Shown in pieces: positions 47,547 through 58,153 of a stretch of DNA of 64,000 nt. The number at the start of each line of letters is the position of its first letter. Position 1 is the first letter of the stretch. The position numbers and the translations under genes were made by a program. Source of the stretch: Aquarana catesbeiana (taxonomy: Eukaryota; Chordata; Amphibia; Anura; Ranidae); NCBI RefSeq assembly GCF_042186555.1, contig NC_133328.1:356900250-356964249 (forward strand), given 5' to 3'. The notes beneath the pieces were generated by a model that saw only the letters and a program-made list of their open reading frames with translations, was not told the DNA's origin and made no database searches.

Positions 47547-48662
47547 CAGCCGTGGCCAAAAGTTTTGAGAATGACACAAATATTAATTTTCACAAAGTCT
47601 GCTCCTTCAGTGATTTTAGGGCTTTTTGTCAGATGTTACTTTGTTATACTGAAGTATAATTACAAGCTTTTTAGAACTGCCAAAGGCTTTTATTGACAAT
47701 TACATTAAGTTTATGCAATGAGTCAATATGTGCAGTGTTGACCCTTCTTTTTCAAGACCTCTGTAATTCGTCCTGGCATGCCGTCAATCAACTTCTGAGC
47801 CACATCCTTACTAATGGTAGCCCATTCTTGTATGCTCACTGCTTGCAGTTTGTCAGAATTTGTGGGTTTTTTTTTTTGTTCACCCGACCTCTTGAGGATT
47901 GACCACAAGTTCTCAATGGGATTAAGATCTGGAGAGTTTCCTGGCCATGGACTCAAAATTTTGATGTTTTGTTCCCCAAGCCACTTTCTCCTTATGACAA
48001 GGTGCTCCATCATGCTGGAAAAGGCATTGTTCATCACCAAACTGTTCTTGGATGGTTGGAAAAGTTGCTCTCAGAGGATGTTTTTGTACCATTCTTTAGT
48101 CATGGCTGTGTTCTTAGGCAAAATTGTGAGTGAGCCCACTCCCTTGGCTGATGAGCAACCCTGCACAAGCTCATCAGAGAAAATTACTTTACCCCAGTCA
48201 TTAGCAGTCCAGTCCCTGTACCTTTTAAAGAATATCAGTCTGTCCCTGATGTTTTTCCTGGAGAAGTGGCTTCTTTGCTGCCCTTCTTGACACCAGGTGA
48301 TCCTCCAAAAGTTTTTGCCTCACTGTGTGGGCAGATGCACTAACACCTGCCTGCTGCCATTTCTGAGCAAGCTCTGCACTGGTGGTGCCCTGATCCCGCA
48401 GCTGAATCAACTGTAAAAGACGGTCTTGGCGTTTGCTGACTTTTTTGGGCACCCTGAAGCCTTCTTCACAAATGCAGCAGAAATGTTTTTATGGGATCGA
48501 GTTCATTTTCACGGCAAAGAGGGACTTTGCAATTAATTGTAATTCATCTGATCACTCTTCATAACATTTTGGATTACATGCAAATTGCCATAATAAAAAT
48601 TGAGGAATCAGACTTTGTGAAAATGAATATTTGTGTCATTCTCAAAACTTTGTCCACGGCTG
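47547..48662 (-). mobile_element. Tc1-type transposon, internally deleted, both termini present
   Basis: Termini CAGCCGTGGCCAAAAGTTTTG and, inward from 48662, CAGCCGTGGACAAAGTTTTGAG continue as inverted repeats for about 50 bases (GAGAATGACACAAATATT...TTTTCACAAAGTC). TA precedes the left end (47545-47546); the right flank is TG, a mutated TA. At 1.1 kb the element is shorter than the usual 1.5-1.6 kb because part of the transposase gene is missing. Confidence 0.88.
47723..48452 (-). pseudogene. Tc1 transposase, deleted and frameshifted
   Basis: N-terminal helix-turn-helix region MPKKVSKRQDRLLQLIQLRD with AQKWQQAGVSASAHTVRQKL is followed, after a shift, by RDWTANDWGKVIFSDE, which holds the first catalytic Asp. 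A deletion then removes the segment up to GVGSLTILPKNTAMTKEWY, and a TGA occurs shortly after. The second catalytic Asp survives only in another frame (FQHDGAPCHKEK), flanked by frameshifts. The C-terminal part SPDLNPIENLWSILKR (third acidic residue in ENLW) through MPGRITEVLKKKGQHCTY is intact. It cannot encode an active enzyme. Confidence 0.88.
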
Positions 48663-50068
48663 TGCAAAGCCAAAAACGCATGTAAAAACAAATTTTAGTT
48701 TTAGTGATTAAGGGTAAAAACCCTGTTAGGTTTTTATTTCTGTTATGTATCCCCAATAGGGATTATTCCACACTGGTAACAATTGTCTAAAAAAATATAT
48801 TCTCTTTTGCTTTAAAAAGATCTCCATGTGGATTCCATCAATATTGCACAGGAATGAAAACACTGAGTGCCTTGAGATTCAAGATGGTGCGCACACCCCC
48901 CTATACTTTGGGAATAATGAACAGATTTCAGTAGAACCTTTGAGAGGAAAAAAAAAATTAGTCAAGGTTTTTCCAGTTTTCATATAAAACAGGTTCTAGT
49001 AGGAACTTTACAGAAAAGGATTTATATACGGGCTTAGGACCTTTAAAGGAACCTAAATTAGTAACCAAGGTGGTTTCAGTTACAGGATGCTCCCAGTTTA
49101 AACCTAAGCATACTGATGTGGTATCTTTAAAGTCAGCAGACTGAGGCTGCTCAGGCATTAAATCATCCAAAATGGGTTGGTCAAAGCTCTGATCATCCCC
49201 AGCGGAATGCGCACAGCCTACAATAGCTGTAGGAGAAACACTGCAAGCTGTCCTGGAGCTGTTGGAAAATTGTGAGCTGGAGGGGTTGGCAGAAACCAAC
49301 AAACTGCAAGTATGGTAACATGTAGAGATACCAAGAGACCTTGGTTACTTAAAAAAACAGCTGCTAAACACAGTGAAGATTATATGGCTGGAGGTAACTC
49401 TATCAATGTAAGCAGTAGCAAGAACAAACTGAGGTGAACTCATGACCCTTGTAAGGAGAGCAAATGGAGAGACAAAGTAACTGTTTTTCTTTCACAAACT
49501 GATGAGCTGCTTGCTAGTTGCTTACTTTGCAGTGTTTAATACAAATGAGAGAAGTGTTGGGATGCCCTAGGTAAGCCAGTGTTTCTGATCTGTCAATTTA
49601 TAGGAAGGTTATGAAAAACTTTTGGCAACAATTGTTAAGCTGAGTCCTTTCTACATACTGTATGACACAAAGTTTATGCCCTAAAATAATCAGGATCCAT
49701 TCATACTTATATGCTTTGAGCGATAACAAGCACACATGACAACGTACAATGCACACAAAAGTGCATTTATTACTTTTAAATGGCACACATTAAAGCAGCA
49801 CAATGGCACACATTAAGCAGGACACCTCTGACGTGCCTGAATTGCAGCACACTTCAACCCATGATAATGCACTATAGTGCATTATGATACACTGAAGCAG
49901 AGAAAAATGGTGCATGTGTTTTTTTAGGTCCGTTGTGGAGTGTTGGTATTCCAACGGACTGGATAGATGTGAATGAACACGAACTGTAAGGCTTTACATC
50001 TTGCAACTGCTAAGTCGCTTTTTACAGGTTTGCAAACACATGCAGTTGGGACTCTTGTTCTTATTAAA
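48663..50068. other. Intronic stretch with one unexplained ORF
   Basis: A minus-strand frame of 114 codons at 48958-49302 (Ser-rich start, then LNWEHPVTETTLVTNLG) matches nothing I know and has no splice or promoter context; chance or old repeat are both possible. The remainder is plain intron. Confidence 0.3.
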
Positions 50069-50269
50069 CACTAGAGCAGTGGTTCTCAACTCCAGTCCTC
50101 AGGACCCACCAACAGGCCAGGTTTGCAAGATAGCTGAAATAAATCACAGGTGATATCACTTGATGCTCAGTGATTGCAGTATTCTAGTCTGCAACTCCCC
50201 AAGGTAATACTTAAAATCTGGCCTGTTGGTGGGTCCTGAGGACTGGAGTTGAGAACCACTGCACTAGAG
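50069..50269. mobile_element. hAT-like MITE with 44-bp perfect TIRs and exact 8-bp TSD
   Basis: Element 50077-50261 (185 bp) is flanked by CACTAGAG on both sides (50069-50076, 50262-50269). Termini begin CAGTGGTTCTCAACTCCAGT and are identical inverted copies for 44 bases. Exact duplications and identical arms point to a relatively recent insertion. The CAGTGGTTCTCAA terminus is typical of vertebrate hAT elements. Confidence 0.93.
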
Positions 50270-52115
50270 GAATTTTTTTATTTTTCTTGGCTCACAGGAT
50301 TGAGAATTAGTGAATGTATTTGTTTAATGCACAACTGGCAAAATGCCATTCCAATATGCACCTCTCTTGATAGATGGTGATAAGCTGCTTGATGTTTCTT
50401 TTCTATGCAGGGTTAAGGGAAAAGTACAGTGTAAGTTCAGTTTGCACACATTCCAAGTTATTTTTGCAGTGTTTACTTTGAGGGAAACCCTAACTGACTT
50501 TTTGTAAAACAAAAAATTTGCTTCTTGGCTATCTTTGGCTTTAGTACTTAATAAATCACTGACCGGGAAAAAAAGCACGTGGATCAGGAAAGTCCAAAGT
50601 ATTTCATTACTGCCAACATGTACCAGCTCAGTGACTTGTATTCTATTGAAGTCAATGGTTCAGCATGACTGCCATGGCACTCCTTTTTTCAAGGTGAACA
50701 GCTTCATTTCTTTTTCTATATGGGTTTTCTTTAAAGTAATGTTCTATGTGGTGTTTACATTTTAAGCATCCTCTTTCTTTTGCTACCTTATAGCAATCTG
50801 TAGATCTGTCATTACAGGCAGGGTAGATTAGCTACTACAGTCAGGGCACATTCACATCACATCAGTTATCTGTGGCGCATTTAAAGCAAGCATGGTAACG
50901 AATAATACACCAAGGAGTTGGATCAAAGAACAGGGTGCCTAACACACAAGAACAGATCAAAATTCAGACCTGCAGCATCTTTACTATCGTCATAGTGCAT
51001 TACCTCACATTACACCATATAGGTGTATTGGGGTCCACAGTACACCAATGCACATAAGGTGTGTTACTGCTCAAGCTAACCTAGTGGATTCAACATACTC
51101 CCTGGGCGAGAGGCCCTCTCTGCATCCCTCCCTTTCCTCCCCCTACATTCCGCTTTTCTTGCTCTGGGGACATCTAATCCCAACATCCTTTCCACCTTTG
51201 GCTACTCCCCCTCCTCTGTCTCCTAGACTCAGTGATGGGACATGCTTTTCAGATATGATGTATATCCCTGCCTACATTCCGCTTTTTATATTGTCTATTC
51301 TCTGGGCTAAGCAGGCCTTAGGGAAGTACTTTTTCCCACTAAGTTAATAAAAAAGTTACAATCTAAATCCTTACTTTATTATATTTTATTTTACTGTTTC
51401 ATGTATCCAAGTATATATTTCTTGGTCCTTTATATAAATGTGTGTTGGGCATCATAGCGTGACACACTAAGCACAATCTCCACAACCGTAATCATTTTTA
51501 TGACCACCTATTCTGTGCAACACTGGGCCTGTTGTTCCCAAACTCGGCCTTTGAGACCCTCTCTGTATTTGACTGTGATATTGTAAACATTGCTTTCTAT
51601 GGCTGCTGTATGTAACTTTCTTTGGAAAATAAAGGAATTATAAAAAAAGGTGTGTTACTGCAGAGCGATGATGTAGAGGACAATTATTCTACCTAAATAT
51701 TGACTGCTAATAAGACACCATTAATTAATAGTTTAATATATTTGAAAATGTTGTCAATCCTTTTAATGATGTGGATTGGTGTAAATTGCCCAATAAGGTA
51801 TTATCCTATTTGTTAATTAATTGTTGGATTATTAAAGTTATTAATAAAGATTTTGATACATAGTCATACTGCTTGGACCTTAATCAACACCCTATATTTT
51901 ATGGTCTTTATTCATAGGTATATTCTTTGGCTTGTTTTTAGGTGCTAGGTCCACACCCTCTAGTCATGGTAAATTGGTGGACTTAAAATTCTTTATTTCC
52001 TTTCTTTGTGTCCTTTATAGGACATATTTTACTTGGTTAATAAGACATCATCCCCACACAGAGTGCAATTTTATCAGCAAATATGGCTGTCCCTACTGTA
52101 TGTACAGATATCATT
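50270..52115. other. Intronic stretch, nothing recognised
   Basis: 51080-51640 is pyrimidine-rich on the plus strand and ends GGAAAATAAAGGAATTATAAA near 51640, which resembles a retroposon 3' end, but no coding remnant is seen. Confidence 0.4.
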
Positions 52116-52465
52116 TAGAGCCCTTTCACACTGACAGCGTGGCCGCATTATCGATAAACTGCTGCTAGTTTTAGCCGTGCTTTACCGTCATTTTAGAGGC
52201 ACTTTTAACCCCTGCTAGTGGCCGAATAAAGGGTTAAAAGCACCCGCAAAGAGCCGCTGCGCTTTGCAGGCTCCTCGACGGCGCTGCCCATTGATTTCAA
52301 AGAACCCCAAAGATGCTGCTTGCAGGACTTTTTGTCCTGCCAGCGCAGCCCCCCAGTGTGAAAGCACTTGGGTTTTCACACTAGGACTACAGATGAGGCA
52401 TTTTTTCAGGAACTATTTTTTGCGCTAAAGTGCCTGAAAAATGCCTCCAGTGTAAAAGGGGTCTA
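52116..52465. mobile_element. MITE, TAGACCCCTTTCACACT family, copy 3
   Basis: Left TAGAGCCCTTTCACACTGAC, right read inward TAGACCCCTTTTACACTGG. GCGCT-rich body as in the 15679 copy. Confidence 0.65.
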
Positions 52466-52561
52466 AAAGCTATATGAAATAAACATGCATCTTTAAAAAA
52501 GAAAAAAAAAAAAAAACACAATAAGAAGAATATTTACAGCTAACAATCTTCTTTATAGGAA

Positions 52562-52566
<5 letters not shown>

Positions 52567-52611
<45 letters not shown>

Positions 52612-52671
52612 ACACACATATATATACACACAGTATATATATATATATATATACATACATACACACACATA
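52567..52671. repeat. (TA)n/(CA)n microsatellite at the left edge of a Tc1
   Basis: TA run, short CA-rich interruptions, second TA run, CATA repeats. It directly abuts the Tc1 terminus, as does the TA run at 54826-54868 on the other side. Confidence 0.9.
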
Positions 52672-52935
52672 CACACAACAGGTAAAAAAAGTATTGAACA
52701 CATCACCAATTTTCTAGGTAAATATATTTCTAAAAGGTGCTATTGACATGAAATTTTCACCACATGTCGGTAACAACCCATGCAATCTATACATATAAAG
52801 AAGCCAAAACAAATATGTTCAGAAATTAAGTTATGTGTAATAAAATGGAATGACAGGGAAAAAGTATTGAACACATGAAGAAAGGGAGGTGCAAAAAGGC
52901 ATGGGAAGCTAAGACACCAGCTGTCTGGTGGGAAG

Positions 52936-53215
52936 CTAAGCCCCGGGTTCACACCTATGCGAATTAGATGTGCAAAAGTTTCCCCACATCTAATTCGCAT
53001 AGTAGGAGAATGTGACTGGCTCCCTATGGAGCCGGTTCACATATCTCTGGGGCGGCTGCAGAGCGCACTGCACAAAAACGCTGTGCGTCTTTGGCTCCGT
53101 TTCAGGGCCGAATTCAGGCATAGAATCGGCCCTGATTCATCCCTGAAACGGGGAACAGGGACGCACAGCGCTTCTGTGCGATCCGCAGCCCAGTATAGTG
53201 TGAACCCGAGCTTAG
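52936..53215. mobile_element. MITE nested in the Tc1 (CTAAGCYCGGGTTCACAC termini)
   Basis: Left CTAAGCCCCGGGTTCACAC and right (inward) CTAAGCTCGGGTTCACAC are inverted repeats. Contains a further inverted pair, ATGCGAATTAGATGTG and CACATCTAATTCGCAT, enclosing 13 bases near the left end. Confidence 0.75.
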
Positions 53216-53350
53216 ACAACATCTATCGGTAATTAGAAAGCAATCCTGCCCCTTGTCAGTGCAAATTAATATCAGCTGGTTTAGTCTCAACTGATGATCT
53301 ATAAAAAGGTGTCTCATTACCAAGGTGTCACACACAAGAAACATCTCATG

Positions 53351-54600
53351 ATGGGTAAAAGCAAAGAGCTCTCTCAAGACCTTTGCAATCTTATTGTTGC
53401 AAAACATACTAATGGAATTGGCTACAAAAGGATTTCTAAACTTCTGAATGTTCCACTGAGAACTGTTAGGGCTATAACCTGGAAGTGAAAAGAAAATCAT
53501 TTCACCATAAACCAGCCACGACCAGGTGCTCCTTGTAAGATTTCTGATGGAGGAGGGAAAAGAATTATCAGAAGAGTTGTCCAAGAGCCAAGGACCACTT
53601 GTGGAGAGCTTCAGAAAGACAGGGAATTAGCAGGTACAATTGTTTCAAAGAAAACAATAAGTAATGCACTCAACCACCATGACCTGTATGCACGCTCACC
53701 ATGAAAAACTCAATTTTTTAAGAAAAAGCATGTTTAAGAGCGTTTAAAGTTTTCTGCACAACATTTGGACAAGCCTGTGAAATACTGGGAGACTATAGTC
53801 TGGTCAAAGGAGACCAAAATTGAACTCTTTGGATGCCATAATAAACACCATGTTTGGAAGTCTAATGGCACTGCACATCATGCCAAAAACACCCCCATAC
53901 CAACAGTGAAGTTTGGAGGTGAGGACATCATGGTATGGGGCTGTTTTTCAGCATACGGTTCTGGCAAACTTCATATTCTTGAAAGAAGGATGAATGTAAA
54001 AATAAAAATCTGCTGCCATTTACCAGGGCAATGAAGATGAAATGAGGGTGGATATGTCAGCAAGACATTGGGAGTTATTTACTAAAGGAAAATCCACTTT
54101 GCACTACAAGTGCACTTGGAGGTGCAGTCGCTGTAGATCTAAGGGGGACATGCAAGGAAAATAAAAAACAGCATTTTAGCTTGCGCATGGATTGGATGAT
54201 AAAATCAGCACAGCTTTCCCTAATTTCAGATCTTCCACTCAGATCTACAGTAACTGCATTTCCAAGTGCACTTGTAGTGCAAAGTGAATTTGCCTTTAGT
54301 AAATCAACCCCAATGATTCCAAACACAAAGTCAAGGAAACTCTTAATTGGTTTCAAAGAAAGAAAATAAAGCTGCTAGAATGGTCCAGCCAATCACCCGA
54401 CTTGAACCCTATAGAAAATCTATAACAATAATTAAAGATCAGAGTTCATAGAAGAGGCCCACGGACCCTTCAAGATTAAAAGACTGTTTGTGTGAAAGAA
54501 TGGTCCAAAATCACACCTGAGCAAGGCATGCCACTAGTTTCTCCATACAGGAGGCATCTTGAAACTGTCATTACCAACAGATTTTATACGAAGTATTTAA
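53351..54600 (+). pseudogene. Tc1 transposase with stops, lost catalytic Asp and MITE insertion
   Basis: Starts MGKSKELSQDLCNLIVAKHT with the paired-like helix-turn-helix (GYKRISKLLNVPLRTVRAI). In-frame stops follow: TGA at 53486 where Trp is expected in KWK, then TGA and TAA near 53701-53740. The first catalytic motif, normally SDET, reads WSKETKIELF, so the Asp is replaced by Lys. MVWGCFSAYGSGKLHILE is clear. The second catalytic Asp in CQQD lies at the MITE insertion point (54066). After the MITE the frame resumes at ETLNWFQRKKIKLLEWSSQS and PDLNPIENL, ending near KYLK. The gene is dead. Confidence 0.88.
54066..54315. mobile_element. MITE nested in the Tc1 transposase (CATTGGGGTTGATTTACTAAAG type)
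   Basis: Ends CATTGGGAGTTATTTACTAA and, inward from the right, CATTGGGGTTGATTTACTAA. Arms include CCACTTTGCACTACAAGTGC and its inverted mate near 54270. It separates the two halves of the Tc1 catalytic domain. Confidence 0.8.
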
Positions 54601-54819
54601 AAAATTTCAGTTAGCGTGTTCAAAACTTTTTCCCTGTGTCATTCCATTTTATTACACATAACTTCATTTCTGAACGTATTTGTTTTGGTTCCTTTGTATG
54701 TATAGATTGCATAGGTTGTTACCGACACTTGGTGAAAATTTGATGTCAATAGCACCTTTAGAAATAGATTTACTTAGAAAAATGGTGACATGCTCAATAT
54801 CAATACATATTTTACCCGC

Positions 54820-54825
<6 letters not shown>

Positions 54826-54868
<43 letters not shown>
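54826..54868. repeat. (TA)n microsatellite
   Basis: Uninterrupted TA run at the right edge of the Tc1. The following 54869-55577 is plain intron of DROSHA. Confidence 0.95.
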
Positions 54869-54871
<3 letters not shown>

Positions 54872-55577
54872 TACCCCAGGGCACATACATAGTAAATACA
54901 AAAGGACGTGCACTACAATGTATCACATCAAACAGGTGTAAATGTAAATGCAAATTGTGGTGTGCTGCATTGCCAAAAAAAAAGTGCAAGTAGATTTTTT
55001 TTCATGACCTAACATGTACTAGTGACACTCCTAGAGGCACTGCCATGATGTACCATCTGTATGTCTCATTCAAGTTGAACATACAGCAGATTCAAAGAAG
55101 TGAAGTCACACTCCAAGTTTCAGTCCCCCAGTCAACTTTATTTATACAGTGCTATATACCGCACAATTCCCTTTTATAAGTTGAAACAGCTAAAAAAAAA
55201 AAGAATACAAAAGCCTAAGGACAGCCAAGCACATTGTTCACTAAATATTTGCCAAAATGCTCAGTGCATACTGTTTGCAGTGTTCTGCGGCTCTTATATT
55301 ACAAATATACATGTATAGCCTAACACATTTTAAGGCATTATGTCTCAAAGGGCAATGTAATGAAGCATAGTAACTGACAGCACATTATAACCCTGTACAT
55401 AATGACAGAATGAATGATCATGTCAACATACAGAAGTTCAATGAACAGTGCCCAACAACCAAGATCTAATGCAATAAAACAATAAAACATTATGTAATAT
55501 TAACCTGCTGTGCAGACAATGTAACAAGCTAAAATGACAAAGTTCAAATGAAAAGTAAAAAAAGAAGGGCTATTTAC

Positions 55578-55637
55578 CTTGTTAAAAATTCAACCACAGC
55601 ATCTCCTAAGAATTCCAAGCGCTCATTGTGGTTTATT
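55578..55637 (-). CDS. DROSHA: DROSHA exon with RNase III catalytic signature
   Basis: This 60-bp exon has a CTTTTCAG acceptor and an AAG|GTAAAT donor. Read in the frame set by the previous exon it gives (R)INHNERLEFLGDAVVEFLT(S). The NERLEFLGDAVVE stretch is the RNase III signature motif, whose acidic Glu and Asp residues bind the catalytic magnesium; in DROSHA the first RNase III domain cuts the 3' strand of the pri-miRNA. The exon leaves with AG, and C from the next exon completes AGC (Ser), so the downstream intron is phase 2. That intron runs about 22.7 kb to 32893 and is full of transposons. The match is to a highly conserved protein and splice phases agree on both sides, so the assignment is very secure. 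Confidence 0.96.
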
Positions 55638-55740
55638 CTGAAAAGAAAAAGTTCTGTTATTTGTGGATACAAAGTAAACAAAGCAACCCACTGTCGCTGC
55701 TTTTTAAAAGCTCTACATAGAGAGAATAGGGAAAAAAAGG

Positions 55741-55743
55741 AAT

Positions 55744-55792
<49 letters not shown>

Positions 55793-55810
55793 TGTGTGTG
55801 TGTGTGCATG
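55741..55810. repeat. (TA)n-(TG)n microsatellite in the intron between two DROSHA exons
   Basis: TA run followed by GTGTGTGTGTGTGTG. Frames rich in Ile-Tyr across it that run into the DROSHA exon at 55578 are intron read-through, not coding. Confidence 0.95.
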
Positions 55811-56424
55811 CATTATTAAAGATTCACTAGTAGTGCGATGAACACGCGCATCATTTTTTGAAAGAGAAATGCTTTTGAATACATTTCTTAAGCCAGATAC
55901 TGGACACAAAGAACATCTTATTGATTGTCAAGCTGCGGGTGTATAGGAGCATGGAATTAGTGCAGCACACAGCATGCTTTTTATGGATCTATACTGAAGT
56001 GGATATTGGGCTTGAGATAACAACAAAGCTCACAATTTCAATATTTTTAACACAAAGCCAACAAAAGTAGAGTAAAACAGAGCCATTACTTTTCTCTCAT
56101 AAAGCATTTTTCAGGGGACGAACAGGGCAAATATGCTATAAGGAGATCAAATATTGGCTTTGACAATTCAGGTGGAAAGCTGTGAATGGCAGGTGAGATG
56201 ATGACAATGAAGCATTTTGCCTTCTAGTGGAAGAAGCAATTGTACAAGAAGTATCTATAAGCTTCCTGCAGATGCCGCAGACCGACTGCTGCAGTCATCT
56301 ATTTTGATTTGCTAATAATTTTAATTTAAAGGGGGAACAAAATCAACAAAAACATGCACAGACACATAAAATATGGTCACTTTAAACTACTAGGAAATGT
56401 GTAATAAAATGAAATTATTCTTAC

Positions 56425-56485
56425 CGTGAAGGGGCTGGATCATCTTGCCCCAGACGAGACATAATGTTTATCAGCGTATTTATTC
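56425..56485 (-). CDS. DROSHA: DROSHA exon (first RNase III domain, upstream part)
   Basis: This 61-bp exon is the most upstream DROSHA piece in the window. On the minus strand it is preceded by a TACAG acceptor and followed by a GTAAGAAT donor. It encodes (G)INTLINIMSRLGQDDPAPSR, matching the vertebrate DROSHA segment that leads into the first RNase III domain (compared from memory; human has T where this has A in DDPxPSR). It enters with two bases of a Gly codon and leaves with CG, which the first A of the next exon completes to CGA (Arg), so the reading frame is continuous across the 787-bp intron to 55637. DROSHA is the nuclear endonuclease that, with DGCR8, cleaves primary microRNA hairpins. 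The preceding exon was not found in 56486-64000. Confidence 0.93.
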
Positions 56486-57566
56486 CTGTATCCATGCAAA
56501 ATAAAAGTCATCATAAATGACAGATCAACCAGTCATAAAACTGTGAGCGGAAAGTTCACAGAGAAATGCGTTGAGAATGACTTAAATCAATAGTGCTCAG
56601 AAGCCGGCACTCGTAAAAATATAAGAGCATTTTCTCATCATATGCTTGTAAAACTAGATGGCCTGAAATTTATGTTTCAACTCTGCTCCTTTACTACAGT
56701 TAACACGAACAGCAATTAGATCTGTTTAATCCAATCATTTTATACAATGTTCTTCAAAGGGTATAAATTACTTGGCCACCGATTCATTTGGGCAAGGGCA
56801 ACAAAAGCCATAATTACTGCAAGGCCAGCTTTTCAACAAACAATTACAGGATCAATGCACTCAATTTCCTTCTTTTTTTTTTTTTTAAGCATTGCAGTCA
56901 TGGCCTGAGTCAAGACAAAACAGAAAAATAATATCACGAGACAAATAAAAACATCAGGGATACAAAACAGATTGTATAAGCTCCATTTACACATTTTCCT
57001 TAACACTAGACTTTGTTCTCAGTGCAGTGTGTACAATCATCCTGTCATTTGCACAACAGAGACCTAAAAGACAGCCACATAAATCAGAGGGCATTCCCAA
57101 TAGTAGATAGGAAGCAACACTTATCTGAACAGAAACTGTTGAAACAAGCAACCCTTCATATTTGAACAATAGAGAAGTGCAAAGTGGGTGTGCTGCAGAC
57201 ACCTGTGACAAATGCTTACCCTGGGAAAAGTAGCAATCAGACAAGGTTTCAACTTACAGCCATTTCCCAGAATGCATTAGGTAAAAATAACCTTCTGTCT
57301 TTCAAACCACTTTAAGAATTGAAAATGAAAGATAGAAGTTGATTAGTTGCCACGCACAGGTGTTTCAGATTCCGGCTGTTCCAGTTAGAAAATGCTCCTC
57401 AATATCTTTAGTTGCGGTAAAGCTCAACAATTAAAGAGTCACTGCCCCGGCCGTAAGTATCCTATGAGTCAGTGAGTGGCCATTCAGAAAACTGCAGCCG
57501 ATATTCAGCTTTTTTGCAGTGTTGTAAAATGTTGAGTCTTTTTACACCTGTACAGTTTACTGCAGC
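56486..57566. other. DROSHA intron, nothing recognised
   Basis: A fragment near 57330-57395 (GAAGTTGATTAGTTGCCACGCACAGG) resembles one arm of the 45581-45759 MITE. No further exon seen. Confidence 0.45.
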
Positions 57567-57906
57567 TTAAAGCGGAGTTCCACCCAAAAATTGAACTTCC
57601 GCTTTAAGTGTTGGTGACCCCCTGACATGCCACATATGGCATGTCATTTTTTTTTGGGGGGGGGTTACCCTGTTTTTACAGGCACCCAGCTCCCACTTCC
57701 TCCCCTGTCGGGACACGTCACAGGTGCCAGAAGATTGCCCAGCCAGTCACAGCGCCCATAGTTAGAATGCCGGCGCCGGGGAGAGGAGCGGGACTTCATG
57801 CGCCCGCATCACTGGACCGTGGGACAGGTAAGTGTCTGATTATTAAATGTCAGCAGCTACACTTTTTGTAGCTGCTGACTTTTAAATGGGTGGAACTCCG
57901 CTTTAA
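57567..57906. mobile_element. TTAA-flanked MITE with perfect TIRs (AGCGGAGTTCCACCCA)
   Basis: TTAA at 57567-57570 and 57903-57906. Immediately inside are AGCGGAGTTCCACCCA and its exact complement TGGGTGGAACTCCGCT (through the closing TTTAA). About 340 bp, GC-rich centre, hairpin GTCAGCAGCTAC / GTAGCTGCTGAC near 57850. Right of it the same TTAA starts AAGTGGTTGTAAAAC, a terminus like that of the 8073 family. Confidence 0.85.
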
Positions 57907-58153
57907 AGTGGTTGTAAAACTCAGTCATGAAATCTGAATGAAGCACATATATCTGTAGTGTTTACTTGTCTTTCTCCAAAGCTCTAAAGCAGTGGTCTCC
58001 AAACTGTAGCCCTTTGTTTAACTTTATCGATCCTTGAGTCATTATTCCTGCCACTGACACCAACAATGGGGCACAATTCCTGCCACTGACACCAACAAAT
58101 GGGACATTATTCCTTCCGCATTGTTTACTCCCACTGGGCACAGCCCGGCACCC

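Larger units (their letters stand above)
52672..54825 (+). mobile_element. Tc1-type transposon with long IR/DR termini and two nested MITEs
   Basis: Terminal inverted repeats are about 200 bp. Left CACACAACAGGTAAAAAAAG; right inward TGCACAGCGGGTAAAATATG. Each terminus carries a direct-repeat pair, outer GTATTGAACACATC (near 52691) and inner GGGAAAAAGTATTGAACAC (near 52857), the IR/DR layout seen in Sleeping Beauty-like elements. TA microsatellite flanks both ends, consistent with TA targeting. Two MITEs are inserted: 52936-53215 in the 5' untranslated part and 54066-54315 inside the transposase gene. The transposase reading frame is degraded. Confidence 0.88.

Noticed and set aside
55574..55909. 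111-codon ORF ending in the DROSHA signature
   Set aside because: Its N-terminal part is intron plus TA/TG repeat; the real exon starts at 55637 after CTTTTCAG.
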